From contig NZ_CP031153.1 of assembly GCF_003352465.1 (NCBI RefSeq), positions 5,109,501 to 5,173,500 of the forward strand: a stretch of 64,000 bases of DNA, in the 5' to 3' direction. This stretch comes from Kordia sp. SMS9. GTDB taxonomy: Bacteria > Bacteroidota > Bacteroidia > Flavobacteriales > Flavobacteriaceae. Both the position numbers and the translations under genes were made by a program. Under the pieces are notes generated by a model. It saw only the letters and a program-made list of their open reading frames with translations. It did not search any database and had not been told where the DNA came from. Shown here piece by piece: positions 25,101-34,755 of this stretch (the first letter of the stretch is position 1; each line of letters starts with the position of its first letter).

Positions 25101-27783
25101 TGTCATTAAATCTTGCATCCACTACAGGAATACCATTCACTGATAAGAAATTAGTATTCCAACCTGCCGCATCGTACGAAGCTTCACTTCCACTTGGAAT
25201 GGTCAACGCTATATTAGAAGGTGTATTTGCAAACGCACTATTTCCAAGTGCAGGTGCTACAGGATTGTTAGAAATTACAACAGTCAATGCGGTACCATTG
25301 AAAGCATTGCTTCCTATTGTTGCTACACTTGTTGGTATGGTAACACTTGTGAGTTGGTTATCGCGAAACGCACTTCCATTAATTGCTGTAACATTAAAAG
25401 TGATTCCTTCAAAAGCTACAGTTTCTGGTATACTAATATCGCCTGTAGCATTGTTTCCATTTCTCAGTGAAAGTTCATTTGGACTTGCAGTAATTACTCT
25501 ATATGTGAATCCATTGTCATTAAATTCTGTTCCGATAACAGGAATACCATTCACAGAAAAGAAATTAGCATTCCAACCCGCCGCATCATACGAAGCTTCA
25601 CTTCCTGCTGGAATGGTCAACGTTTTCGTCGAAGGCGTGCCACCAAACACATTGTTTCCAAGTATAGGTGCGGTTGGATTGTTAGAAATTACAGCAGTCA
25701 ATACCGTACTTCTGAAAGCATTATTTCCTATTGTTGCTACACTTACTGGTATGGTGACACTTGTGATTTGATCATCACGAAACGCTTCTCCACTAATTTC
25801 AGTAACATTAAAAGTGATTCCATCAAAGGTTACGGTTTCTGGGATTGTAATATCGCCTGTGGCATTGTTTCCACTTCTCAAATTGAGTGTATTTGGAGTT
25901 GCACCTGAGACTCTATACGTGAATCCATTATCATCAAATTCTGCTCCCACTACAGGAATTCCATTCACTGAAAAGAAATTAGTATTCCAACCTGCAGCAT
26001 CGTACGAAGCTTCACTTCCTGATGGAATAGTCAGTACTATATTTGAAGGTGTATTTGCAAACGCATTAGTTCCAAGTACAGGTGCTGTGGGATTGTTTGA
26101 AATTACAGCCGTCAATGCGTTACCGTTGAAGGCATTAGCACCAATTGATGCTACACTTACTGGTATAGTAACACTTGTGAGTTGATTGTTAAGAAAAGCA
26201 TCAACTCCTACACTAGTTACTGAAAATGTTGTGCTATTATTTGTTACATCTTCTGGAATTACTAAATCTGTAGTTGCAGGTGTTCCTCCTATGATTTGTA
26301 CTTCATTAGGTGTTAACGAAGTCACCGTATAATTTATATTGTTATCTGTAAACGTAGTACCTACTTGAAAATTTACAACGCCGTTTACAGAACGAAATCC
26401 TGTCCAAGTAGCTATTTCATAAGCTGTTTCACTTCCTGAAGGAATGGTTATATCGATAGCAATTCTATTCCCAAAAGTATCATTAGTTCCTGTGGTTATA
26501 CTAGGCGGTGTCGTAGCCTGCGAATTTATTGTTGTTAAAGAGTTATTTTCAAAAGCACGTTCACCTATAGTTGTAATGTTTGATGGTAATGTAAGGTTTG
26601 TTATTGAATTATTTAGAAAAGCACTATCTCCAATGCTTGTAAGACTCTCTGGCAGATTGAGGCTTGCTATTTGATTGCTGAGAAAAGCACGATTTCCAAT
26701 GCTTATAAGTCCTTCAGGTAAATTTAGACTTATGAGTTGGTTGCTTCGAAAGGCATCTTCTTTAATAGTAGTAATGGTCGCTGGTATCGTAACAGCTGTT
26801 AATTGTTTATTTTCAAAGGCATCAACTCCCACACTTGTTACTGAAAATGTTGTACCTCCATTCGTTACATTTGCTTGAATTACAAAATTTGTAGCAGGTG
26901 TTCCTCCTGTAATTTCTACTTCATTAGTTGTTTGTGAGGTAACTATATAATTCAGGTTGTTTTCTGTAAACGTAGTACCCACTTGAAAATCTAAAACTCC
27001 GTTTACAGAATTAAATCCTGTCCAAGTAGCTGTTGCATACGCTGTTTCACTTCCTGGCGGAATGGTTAAATCGATAGCACTTCTATTTCCAAAGCTATCA
27101 TTAGTACCTGTAGTTATGGTAGGCGGTGTCGTAGCTTGTGAATTTATCGTAGATAAATTATTCGTTTCAAAAGCTCTAGCACCCACACTCGTGACTGTTG
27201 AAGGCAGCGTAAGGTTTGTAAGCTGATTTATTCTAAAGGCTTCATTACCTATGGTTACTAATCCTTCAGTTAGCGTTAGACTTGTTAAAGGATTGTTCCG
27301 AAAAGCAACGGCTTCTATCGTAATTACACTAGCAGGTATGTTTAACGTAGCTATTTGATTCCCTGAAAAAGAAGCTTCACCAATAGCAGGCAAACCAGCT
27401 GGAAACGTAACATCCACTAATCCATTTCCTTGGAATGATTGAAGTCCCAGACTCATAAGGTTTTGTGGTAAAACAAGATTCGTTAGCTGATTTTGCTGAA
27501 AAGCTTGTTCCCCTATCGCAGTGATAGTTGTTGGAAAATCAACTGAGGTTAATCCTGATTGTCTAAAAGCTTGATTCCCTACACTAGTTACCGTAAACGT
27601 ATCTACACCATTCGTTACGGTTGCTGGAATCACTAAATCTGTAGTCACAGGATTTCCTCCTGTAAGTTGTACTTCATTAGGAGCAGTGACTTGGTAATTT
27701 AAACCATCAACAGTAAATGTTTGCGCTTCTACAGCACATACTGTAAAAAGTAATAGCAGTAGGCTTGTTATTTTTGCTTTCAT
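22183..27783 (-). CDS. Giant BspA-type LRR surface protein with long internal repeats (1866 aa)
   Basis: Signal peptide MKAKITSLLLLLFTVCAVEAQ. LRR_5-type repeats fill residues 25-1600, first in ordinary blocks (LTNLVLPQNLMSLG, ITTIGEQAFQQN type), then as a series of about 137-residue units that carry the segments SYDAAGW, FSVNGIPV, GFTYRV, NTLNLRSGNNATGDITIPE, AFRDNQITSVTIP and AVISNNPTAP. At DNA level these units repeat about every 415 bases. The last 255 residues are the shared tail (KVFLQGAAL ... FLNFSTFQI). It starts 6 bases after the stop of the upstream LRR gene (27790-30828), so both are one operon. Probably a long adhesin. Confidence 0.85.
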   Translation of the reverse strand: MKAKITSLLLLLFTVCAVEAQTFTVDGLNYQVTAPNEVQLTGGNPVTTDLVIPATVTNGVDTFTVTSVGNQAFRQSGLTSVDFPTTITAIGEQAFQQNQLTNLVLPQNLMSLGLQSFQGNGLVDVTFPAGLPAIGEASFSGNQIATLNIPASVITIEAVAFRNNPLTSLTLTEGLVTIGNEAFRINQLTNLTLPSTVTSVGARAFETNNLSTINSQATTPPTITTGTNDSFGNRSAIDLTIPPGSETAYATATWTGFNSVNGVLDFQVGTTFTENNLNYIVTSQTTNEVEITGGTPATNFVIQANVTNGGTTFSVTSVGVDAFENKQLTAVTIPATITTIKEDAFRSNQLISLNLPEGLISIGNRAFLSNQIASLNLPESLTSIGDSAFLNNSITNLTLPSNITTIGERAFENNSLTTINSQATTPPSITTGTNDTFGNRIAIDITIPSGSETAYEIATWTGFRSVNGVVNFQVGTTFTDNNINYTVTSLTPNEVQIIGGTPATTDLVIPEDVTNNSTTFSVTSVGVDAFLNNQLTSVTIPVSVASIGANAFNGNALTAVISNNPTAPVLGTNAFANTPSNIVLTIPSGSEASYDAAGWNTNFFSVNGIPVVGAEFDDNGFTYRVSGATPNTLNLRSGNNATGDITIPETVTFDGITFNVTEISGEAFRDDQITSVTIPVSVATIGNNAFRSTVLTAVISNNPTAPILGNNVFGGTPSTKTLTIPAGSEASYDAAGWNANFFSVNGIPVIGTEFNDNGFTYRVITASPNELSLRNGNNATGDISIPETVAFEGITFNVTAINGSAFRDNQLTSVTIPTSVATIGSNAFNGTALTVVISNNPVAPALGNSAFANTPSNIALTIPSGSEASYDAAGWNTNFLSVNGIPVVDARFNDNGFTYIVTGATPNTLNLRSGNNATGDVTIPETITLNGITFSVTTINGDAFRDNQITSVIIPASVVSIGGNAFRDTILTTVISNNPVAPALGNSVFANTPFNIALTIPAGSEASYDAAGWPANFFSVNGIPVLNSTFIFDGLTYIITGANPNTVAVSNDNDIAGDITIPETVTLDGITLNVTAINANVFRDNSALTSISIPSGVVTIGDRAFFNSALISITSNNPTAPTLGTNVFENTPSNIALTIPGGSEASYDAAGWTANFFTVNGIPVVNSIFVFDGLTYRVTGANPNTVIVLNDNDIAGNNIAGDVIIPETVTIDGITLNVTAINANAFRDNSTLTSISIPSGVVTIGDRAFFNATLTSVTSNNPTAPTLGTDVFESTVFEKELIIPNGSEASYTTAGWLSNFFTVNGNPVIGTVFQVAEFRYRVTSANPNTLELITNVIATGDITIPETITFINITFTVNTIADNVFRDNTTITSVTVNNPVAPTLGTDTFTGIPANIQLTVPTGSEDSYIAAGWDVDFATINGVPNIGYRFDVNGLTYIVTGNNPHTVSFNNGNNASGSVIIPETVSFFGNTLTVTNIGFNAFRDDPLTTVSIPETITVIDEGAFQGSGLTDVVIPNSVVDIGTRAFAALPNLTTVTLGRNVTLLSFRSFDSPAITTVTYLSSNPDGISSGARKFGNRDASIDLIIPLGTTQIYLDRGWTDFNSITEIQVDITLAAKVFLQGAALNPNTGEENLMRDDLRAAGFIPITSPFGDGVTTTASVFNTTGANAIVDWVFVELRDATNSSLIIEGTSALLQRDGDIVDESGVSILKFVLPGDNYFVVVKHRNHLGVMTATPVALLGSRVDVDFTNATNPITFGSNAQTDAGMPNNRLGMWAGNVNGDNFVQYLGGTPDTTAILSAALNDPGNFLNFSTFIINGYNNNDVDMSGTTQYEGGVADSPLILQNVLAHPGNFLNFSTFQIIEQIPE
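23900..26190. repeat. Intragenic tandem repeat, period about 415 bp
   Basis: The block containing CGAAGCTTCACTTCC (or a close variant) recurs at about 24345, 24763, 25174, 25592 and 26005, so successive spacing alternates near 411-418 bases. Weaker copies occur at about 23920 and 23560. Coordinates are approximate. Confidence 0.75.
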
Positions 27784-27789
27784 ATCTTT

Positions 27790-30700
27790 TTAGTTGTCGT
27801 TTGGTAATTGCTCTAAGATTTGAAACGTACTAAAGTTTAAGAAGTTCCCTGGATGCGCCAATACGTTCTGTAAGATGAGTGGCGAATCTGCCGAACCTCC
27901 TTCGTATTGTGTGATACCGTTCATATCTACGTCATTGTCATTATATCCATTGATGATAAAGGTGGAAAAGTTGAGAAAGTTTCCAGGATCGTTTAACGCT
28001 GCCGATAAGATAGCCGTAGTATCTGGTGTTCCTCCTAAGTATTGAACAAAATTATCTCCATTTACATTTCCTGCCCACATTCCTATGGTATTGTTAGGCA
28101 TTCCTGCATCGGTTTGGGCATTTGTTCCAAAAGTTACTGGATTGTTGGCATTACTAAATTCTAATACATTTGCTGTAGATCGTAATGCAGTAGTTGCTAC
28201 AGATGCAATTCCCAAGTGATTTCTATGTTTTACCGCGATAACATAATCGTCTAACGCTGTTGTAAATTGTATGGGCAACACTCCATCTGTTCCTACTACA
28301 TCACCATCGCGTTGTAGTAATGCCGATACACTTTCAACCACATTTGTATTGTCAATCGCACTACGCAATTCTACCAATACCCAATCGACAATAGCATCTT
28401 CACCTGTGATATCAAATACGGTAGCATTTACCGTAGCGCCATCTCCATAAGGAGAAGTGGTAGGGATGAATCCTGCTACGCGCAAATCATCACGCATTAG
28501 GTTTTCTTCTCCTGTAAATGGATTTAAACTAGCGCCTTGTAAATACACATCTAATACCAATGCTTTGGAAACGCCACTGATGGATTTAAAGTTAGACCAA
28601 CCTCCATTGAGATGTGGTTGCACCGTTCCTGATCGCACATATAAATCAATGTTAGAACGATTGCTAAAGGTATTATTAGCATTACTTTGATTATTCACCG
28701 TAGGTGGCGTAAATCCTTCTAGAATAACCGTTTTAAGCGGATTGTCTCGGAAAGATCTTCTTGCCACATTCGTAATGGACGCTGGAAGAATGACCGTTGT
28801 CAATTGATTATTTTGAAAGGCACTTTGTCCAATACTTGTAACACTTGACGGTAAGCTTATGGATGTAAGTTGACTGTCTCTAAAAGCATCCGTAGCAATG
28901 GTTTTTACGGTAAAAGCTTCGGTTGCATTGGTTACTATACTTGGAATTTCTAATGCTCCCGGACTTATAGTGCCAACGGCTGCAACTTCGTTGGGATTTA
29001 ATGTTGTGATTCTGTAGGTAACATTATTTTCTTCAAATTCATTAAAAAACGCTGGATCTTGTCCGTTGATTGATGCAAAACCTGTCCAACCGCTCACCAA
29101 ATAATTTAATTCTGTACTAGCAGGAACGGTAAGCGCTATATTTCCACGAATTGACTGAAAAGGATCATTACCTGTAAACGTTAGTGGCGTTGGATTTAAC
29201 ACAATAACTTCCGTTAACGGATTGCTTCTAAAACAATTATCGCCTAGCGAATTTATATTAGCGGGAATGGTCACCGTTGTCAATTGATTGCTTCTAAAAA
29301 CTTGATTTCCAATGGCTGATAAATTTTCAGAAATGCTTATACTTGATAAATTATTTGCTTCAAAGGCAGCATTTCCTAAAGCAGTGACTGTATTAGGGAT
29401 GAGTAAGTTGCCTCCTATTTGGTTTAAGCGAAAGGCTCTAAAATCAATACGTGTCACACTTGTTGGAATGGTTAAACTAGAAATTTGATTGCTTTGAAAC
29501 GCAAAATCATCAATAAATCGCATGGTATTTGGGAGTTGCACACTCGTTAGATTTTTGTTTTCAAAAGCACTTACACCAACCTTAACCACTGAAAAACTTA
29601 AGCCTTCTGTTGTTACACTCGCATCAATGACTAGGTCTTGCGGAATGTTGGTGCCACCTGTAATTTCCACTTCATTAGGATTGATTGCAGTTACTCTATA
29701 ATTGAAGTTATTCTCTGTAAATTCAGATCCAACCCTAAATTGCGTAATTCCATTAATCGTACGAAACATATTCCAACCTGCTGCTGTATAGGCAGCTTCT
29801 GTTCCCACTGGAACTGTAACATCAATTGTTGCTGGATTCGAAAAAGAAAATGAACGAATGGTTGGTGGCGTGGTTGCCAATACATCAAAGGTTGTAATTG
29901 GATTATTATTAAAAGCTCCTCCTTCAATACTTGTAACTGCTGCGGGTATGGTAACGCTTGTCAACTGATTAACTAAAAATATATTTTGTTTTAGTACTGT
30001 AATATTTGGAGGAATGCTAATCGTTGCTATTTGATTGGTCTGAAAAGCAGATGCACCCAATTCTGTAAGATTTGTGGGTAAGGTAACACCAGTAAGCTGA
30101 TTATTTTTAAAAGCTCTTTCTCCTATCTTAGTAACTGTAGTAGGAATGGTTACACCTGTTAACTGATTGTTTTCAAAAGCAGCATTAGCAATTTCGGAAA
30201 CTGTATATGTAGTACTATTGAATGTCACTGTTGTTGGAATTACCGCAGTACTTCCCGTAATGGAACTATCAAGTACAGCTACTGTATTCGATGATAATGA
30301 GTTAATACCATAAGTAATATTATTAACTTCAAAGTTGAAAGCTGTTCCGTTAATTGTAGCAAATCCTAACCAACCATTTTCTAAATAAGAACCTTCTTCG
30401 CCTGTGGGTACTGTTAGTGTTACCAAACTATTATCGTTAAACGCAAAGACTCCTAACGTAGGTGCTGTTGTACCTAAAGCGGTTACTTGTGTTATTGCTG
30501 AATCTTCAAAAGCATAATCACCAACAGCTCTTATGGTAGCAGGAAGTGTAATACTTGTTGCTAAAGCTCCGTATAATGCGCCACTTTCTATTTCTACGAC
30601 ACTAAAGTCAACTCCTTGAAATGTTACCGAACTTGGTACGGTAAAAGCACCTTCTGGAGTACCAAAAACTAGTGCTACTTCATTTGGATCAAAGTTAGTA

Positions 30701-30828
30701 GCTTCATATTCGATGCCATTGACAATAAAGAATGTGCCGCCGCCCCTTTCAGTTGGTTGCGCAAAACTTATTTGATTGGTTACACATACTAACAATATGC
30801 ATAACAGCTTGTGTAATTCTTTTTTCAT
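27790..30828 (-). CDS. BspA-type LRR surface protein with duplicated dockerin-like tail (1012 aa)
   Basis: Signal peptide ending near ISFAQ (residue 24). It is closely related to the protein at 18655: similar N-terminal segments (GGG-FxVxGxxYE, FNPDEVA / FDPNEVA), LRR_5 repeats over about 50-750 and matching linker units (NNITYGINS, NIPQDLVIDASVTT). The shared tail starts with DVYLQGASLNP at about residue 759. The gene heads a two-gene operon with the 1866-residue LRR gene. No T9SS C-terminal domain is visible, so how the protein reaches the surface is open. Confidence 0.85.
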   Translation of the reverse strand: MKKELHKLLCILLVCVTNQISFAQPTERGGGTFFIVNGIEYEATNFDPNEVALVFGTPEGAFTVPSSVTFQGVDFSVVEIESGALYGALATSITLPATIRAVGDYAFEDSAITQVTALGTTAPTLGVFAFNDNSLVTLTVPTGEEGSYLENGWLGFATINGTAFNFEVNNITYGINSLSSNTVAVLDSSITGSTAVIPTTVTFNSTTYTVSEIANAAFENNQLTGVTIPTTVTKIGERAFKNNQLTGVTLPTNLTELGASAFQTNQIATISIPPNITVLKQNIFLVNQLTSVTIPAAVTSIEGGAFNNNPITTFDVLATTPPTIRSFSFSNPATIDVTVPVGTEAAYTAAGWNMFRTINGITQFRVGSEFTENNFNYRVTAINPNEVEITGGTNIPQDLVIDASVTTEGLSFSVVKVGVSAFENKNLTSVQLPNTMRFIDDFAFQSNQISSLTIPTSVTRIDFRAFRLNQIGGNLLIPNTVTALGNAAFEANNLSSISISENLSAIGNQVFRSNQLTTVTIPANINSLGDNCFRSNPLTEVIVLNPTPLTFTGNDPFQSIRGNIALTVPASTELNYLVSGWTGFASINGQDPAFFNEFEENNVTYRITTLNPNEVAAVGTISPGALEIPSIVTNATEAFTVKTIATDAFRDSQLTSISLPSSVTSIGQSAFQNNQLTTVILPASITNVARRSFRDNPLKTVILEGFTPPTVNNQSNANNTFSNRSNIDLYVRSGTVQPHLNGGWSNFKSISGVSKALVLDVYLQGASLNPFTGEENLMRDDLRVAGFIPTTSPYGDGATVNATVFDITGEDAIVDWVLVELRSAIDNTNVVESVSALLQRDGDVVGTDGVLPIQFTTALDDYVIAVKHRNHLGIASVATTALRSTANVLEFSNANNPVTFGTNAQTDAGMPNNTIGMWAGNVNGDNFVQYLGGTPDTTAILSAALNDPGNFLNFSTFIINGYNDNDVDMNGITQYEGGSADSPLILQNVLAHPGNFLNFSTFQILEQLPNDN

Positions 30829-31201
30829 TGTATTCTTATTTAGTAGTACGATTAGTGTATTGCATCTAGTATTACAATACTTCGGAATTAAATATGAAAA
30901 AGGAAGAAATTTGCAGGTAGTAAGTGATAAAGAAAATGCTGTTTACACACTAAATATAAGTACCTTTTTTTAACCAATCACAAGATGTTTTTTTACATCT
31001 TTCAAACTTCTATTTTTACGTATTTAATTCGAAAACAAAAGAATGTAGATATAGAAATAGAAGCAAGTTTTTAGCGGGCTCAAATAGACCTCGTTTTTTG
31101 TATTTTACTGAAAAACAGTATTTTATATGTGAATCGTTTTGTTTTTTAGATGAAGAACAACGCTATAAAATCAATTTGTAAAGTCATCACAAAAATATGT
31201 G
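30829..31201. other. 373-base gene-free stretch before the LRR operon
   Basis: No gene. It contains a 7-bp hairpin AAGATGT/ACATCTT (30982-31001) and, on the minus strand, CTTCCTTTTTCATATTTAATTCC at about 30890-30912, a looser version of the two-half-site element (18-nt spacing). No TAnnTTTG box faces the LRR gene. Confidence 0.5.
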
Positions 31202-32866
31202 TTAAGAAGATGCAGAATCGGTGGTGTTTTTTCCTTCAATATAGGCAATCATGTCTTCATTTGGATCGATATCTAATTTTTTACGAATTCGATAACGTAA
31301 CGATTTGATCGATGCCAACGAAGTGTTGAATAATTTGCTGATTTCTGTGCCGCCCAAACCTAATTTTATCATGCAAAGCAATTCTTTTTCACGTTGTTTT
31401 AATTTTGGGAATTTAGTATCGAGCAAAATTTTAAATTCCATGTTTACTTCTTCCAAATATTCTTGTAAACTGGCCGTTGATTTTTTGGCTGTTTTTTCAG
31501 AAAGTAAGGATGCTGACAATGATTTTAAAGCCATTTTTCGTTCTTTTTCATTTTCAAACGTGATGATTTCTTTAATATCATCTAAGGTTTTATTTAAAAC
31601 TTCTTCTGTGATAGAATTTTCAATGACCACTTTTTTCAATTCATTTTCACGATTGGCAAGGATCAAATCTGCCTTTATTTTTTCCATTTGTTGCAATGCC
31701 AACTCCTTTTCTGCCACAGCTATTTTTTGCCCTTTTCGTTTATTAATAATATAAATTAACACTGCAGCGAGTAGCAACACCACGAAAATCAGTATGAAGT
31801 AGAGACTTTTTTTGGTGGATTCATTTTCTAATTTAATGGCAGCAATTTCTTTTTCTTTATCAAATTTGTAATTCAATTCTAATTCTGTAAAACGTTTGGC
31901 TTCTGCAAGATCATTGATAGAATCGTAATAGATTTTGTGCATATAAAAATCATTCATGGCAGCTTTATAATCTTTAAAGTGCGCATTTATATTTCGTCGT
32001 GACTGGTATATCAGCGATAAATAATCTTTACTTTTGGCACGTTTTGCATACACAATAGCACTGTCCATCGCCGCCAACGATTTTTCTTTTTCTTTTAAAA
32101 AAGCCTGTACTGCTCCCATATTCAAGAAACAAGAACTCAATCCTAGATACCTTTTTAATTTCTTATGAGGTGCTATCATACGTTTATATGTGATCAAAGC
32201 TTTTTCATAATTTTGATCCGCCACATAATACGTCGCAAAATTGGTATCCATCTCAATTTTACTTTGCAGAGAATTCACATAGTTTTTAGCTAATTTTAGA
32301 TAATATAATGTGGAGTCATTTTTCTTTAGACTTTGGTAAAATGAAGAAGCGTACATACTGTATGCTGCAAACAAAGCTGTAGAATCCTTGTATTTTTTTC
32401 CTAGTTGAATCGCTTTTTTATAATAGTTTCTAGCTTCAATGGAATCATTATTTTTCATTGAGAGTGTTCCTCTAATTTGATATGATGTTGCTAAACTTTT
32501 ATCATCTTTAATTTCATTAGCGAGATCTATGGATTTTTGAAGATTTTCCAAAGAAGTAGTCAATTGGTCTTGTTGTTCATCACAACTAGCCAATATTTGG
32601 TAATATTTTATTCTTTGCTGTTGATAATAACGACTTTTGCTTTGTGTATTTTCTAATAATTTTTGAACGTTCAACAAAATTTGTCGTGTACTGTCTATAT
32701 TAGATTCATTGATATATTCCGCCAACTGCAGTTGCAACGGAATTTTTAAAGAATCAACTGTTTCTTTTTTTATCTGCAATTCTAAAGCCGTTGCAATACT
32801 GTCTTTTTCTTGTGCGCTTACAAAAAACACAATGCACATAAAAACTAGAAATACTATTTTTTTCAT
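31202..32866 (-). CDS. Membrane-spanning TPR / LuxR-type HTH regulator
   Basis: A 554-residue protein. Signal peptide MKKIVFLVFMCIVFFVSAQ, then TPR-type helices in the periplasm (about 60-320), one transmembrane helix at about 353-375 (SLYFILIFVVLLLAAVLIYI), a cytoplasmic coiled coil (EKELALQQMEKIKADLILANRENELKKVV) and a C-terminal LuxR/GerE-like HTH at about 485-545 (FPKLKQREKELLCMIKLGLGG, EISKLFNTSLASIKSLRYRIRKKL). It therefore links an extracytoplasmic sensor to DNA binding in one chain. A paralogue lies directly upstream (82-base gap). The pair sits between LRR genes and may control them (inference). Confidence 0.8.
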   Translation of the reverse strand: MKKIVFLVFMCIVFFVSAQEKDSIATALELQIKKETVDSLKIPLQLQLAEYINESNIDSTRQILLNVQKLLENTQSKSRYYQQQRIKYYQILASCDEQQDQLTTSLENLQKSIDLANEIKDDKSLATSYQIRGTLSMKNNDSIEARNYYKKAIQLGKKYKDSTALFAAYSMYASSFYQSLKKNDSTLYYLKLAKNYVNSLQSKIEMDTNFATYYVADQNYEKALITYKRMIAPHKKLKRYLGLSSCFLNMGAVQAFLKEKEKSLAAMDSAIVYAKRAKSKDYLSLIYQSRRNINAHFKDYKAAMNDFYMHKIYYDSINDLAEAKRFTELELNYKFDKEKEIAAIKLENESTKKSLYFILIFVVLLLAAVLIYIINKRKGQKIAVAEKELALQQMEKIKADLILANRENELKKVVIENSITEEVLNKTLDDIKEIITFENEKERKMALKSLSASLLSEKTAKKSTASLQEYLEEVNMEFKILLDTKFPKLKQREKELLCMIKLGLGGTEISKLFNTSLASIKSLRYRIRKKLDIDPNEDMIAYIEGKNTTDSASS

Positions 32867-32948
32867 ATATTTTGTTTTGACTGCTGCTATAGTATCATGG
32901 AGTTTAGAGATAGATATACTTTTATTTCAAAATTTTGTTTACTCCTTT

Positions 32949-34607
32949 TTATACAGAGTAATTTTTTTTACTTTCAATATACTGAATGATATCATCGTCA
33001 GAATTTAATCCTAATTTTTTACGAATTCGATATCTTGATGATTTAATGGAAGCAATTGTGGTGTTGAATAGTTTACTGATTTCTGAAGTGCTCAATCCCA
33101 ATTTCATCATGCACAATAATTCTTTTTCGCGTGGTTTTAGCGTTGAAAAATGTGTGTCTAATTGCACTTTAAAATCCATACTTACCTCATCCAAATAGTT
33201 TTGCGTATTAGAGATCGTACTTTTAGATTTTTTTTCAGAAAGCAAGGATGCTGACAAGGATTTTAGCGCCCTTTTTCGCTCTTTTTCATTTTCAAACGTG
33301 ATGATTTCTTTGATATCATCCAACGTTTTGTTGAGTACTTCTTCGGTAATGGAGTTTTCTATGACTACTTTTTTGAGTTCTTTTTCACGATTCGCTAAGG
33401 CTAAATCAGCCTTTAACTTTTCAACCTCTTTCATCTCAATTTGGTTTTTTGCTAATTGCAATCGTTGTTTGTTGTTTTTTCGAAGCAATATCAACCCAAT
33501 AATTGCGGCCACAACAGCAACTAAAAATAAAATAATGTACAGTGTTTTTTTCGATTGCTCATTTTTCAACTCAATGGCTGCAATTTCTTTTTCTTTATCA
33601 AATTGGTGATTCAATTCTAATTCGGTAAAACGCTTTGCTTCTTGCAAATCATTAATAGAATCATAATATATTTTATACATTTCAAAATCTTGTATTGCCG
33701 CTTTGTAATCTTTAAAATATAGATTGATGTTACGTCGTGACAAGTACTGAGATTCTAAAAAATCTTTATTACCTAAAATTTTTGCATATGCAATTGCGCT
33801 GTCCAACGCTTGCAACGATTTTTCTTTCTGATTTAAAAAAGCATAGACATTCCCCAAATTCAAATAACAATTGCTTAGTCCGAGATAATTTTTGAGTTTT
33901 TTGTGTGGTTCAATCAAGCTTTCATACATTTTTCGCGCTTTTTCATAATCTTGATCAAATATGTAAAATGATGCTAAATTCACATCGGTATGTATCATAT
34001 TCTCAAGAGAATGATCATATTTCTTTGACAAATTCATATAATATGCCACAGAATCCTTGCCTTTGTTTTCATGATAAGACAACACGCCCAAATAAATGTA
34101 ACTATCTGCAATTCCGACAGAATCATGGATGCTTTTTCCAATTTCAACAGACTTTTTGTAATATTCTTTTCCCTTGATGGTGTCTTTATTTTTTATGGAC
34201 AAACTACCTCTGATACGATACGATTTTCGCAAACTAATCGAATCGTGAATAGCAGTGGCAATGTCAATAGCTTTCTGCACATGCGCAAGTGAAGTCAAAA
34301 TATTATCCTGTAATTGGTCACAATCTGCAAGGATTTGATACATTTTTGCTTTTTGTTTTTGGTAGTACAAACTATTCACATCAGTATCGTCAATGATTTT
34401 TTTTGCTTTTAGTGTAATGGCACGCGCCTCGTCTACATCAAATTTATAAACATGTTCTGCCAGCTGTAATAACAACGGAATTTTTACAGAATCGATGGTC
34501 GTTGTTTCTATTTGAAGTTTGAGTACATCTTCAATATCCTCCTGTGTTTGTGCCCGTACAGATAAAGAATACAAAAACAACAATACTATTATTTTGAGTA
34601 CTTTCAT
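32949..34607 (-). CDS. Membrane-spanning TPR / LuxR-type HTH regulator (paralogue)
   Basis: A 552-residue paralogue of the gene at 31202 with the same layout: signal (MKVLKIIVLLFLYSLSVRAQ), TPR region with DKEKEIAAIELKNEQSKK just before the membrane helix (about 355-378, LYIILFLVAVVAAIIGLILL), coiled coil, ENSITEEVLNKTLDDIKEI block shared word for word with its sister, and HTH FSTLKPREKELLCMMKLGLS...IASIKSSRYRIRKKLG. I use the ATG at 34607; an upstream in-frame ATG at 34652 would spoil the signal peptide and overlap the promoter box. Confidence 0.8.
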   Translation of the reverse strand: MKVLKIIVLLFLYSLSVRAQTQEDIEDVLKLQIETTTIDSVKIPLLLQLAEHVYKFDVDEARAITLKAKKIIDDTDVNSLYYQKQKAKMYQILADCDQLQDNILTSLAHVQKAIDIATAIHDSISLRKSYRIRGSLSIKNKDTIKGKEYYKKSVEIGKSIHDSVGIADSYIYLGVLSYHENKGKDSVAYYMNLSKKYDHSLENMIHTDVNLASFYIFDQDYEKARKMYESLIEPHKKLKNYLGLSNCYLNLGNVYAFLNQKEKSLQALDSAIAYAKILGNKDFLESQYLSRRNINLYFKDYKAAIQDFEMYKIYYDSINDLQEAKRFTELELNHQFDKEKEIAAIELKNEQSKKTLYIILFLVAVVAAIIGLILLRKNNKQRLQLAKNQIEMKEVEKLKADLALANREKELKKVVIENSITEEVLNKTLDDIKEIITFENEKERKRALKSLSASLLSEKKSKSTISNTQNYLDEVSMDFKVQLDTHFSTLKPREKELLCMMKLGLSTSEISKLFNTTIASIKSSRYRIRKKLGLNSDDDIIQYIESKKNYSV

Positions 34608-34640
34608 TAGGCAGAATTTAGAGAATTTTAGTTGAAGAAA

Positions 34641-34648
34641 CAAAGTTA
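34641..34648 (-). promoter_or_regulatory. -7 box of the upstream TPR/HTH regulator
   Basis: Reads TAACTTTG on the minus strand (TAnnTTTG), 34 bases before the ATG at 34607. It supports that start. Confidence 0.5.
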
Positions 34649-34755
34649 CCATTTCATTTTTTCAAAGAAACTTAAAAAAGGTAACACAACAAATGTGTAT
34701 TACCTTTTCACTTACAATTTATCGTACTAACAACAAAGTATGATACTATTTATAA

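Noticed and set aside
25100..25771. A 223-codon open frame on the plus strand inside the 1866-aa LRR gene, plus many similar ones within the other LRR genes
   Set aside because: These are mirror frames of the repeats: hydrophobic low-complexity peptides with no promoter, while the opposite strand has a signal peptide and clear LRR motifs.
23900..26190. Repeat array considered as CRISPR
   Set aside because: Units are ~415 bp and coding; no short repeats with unique spacers. The heptamers at 2930 have no spacers at all.
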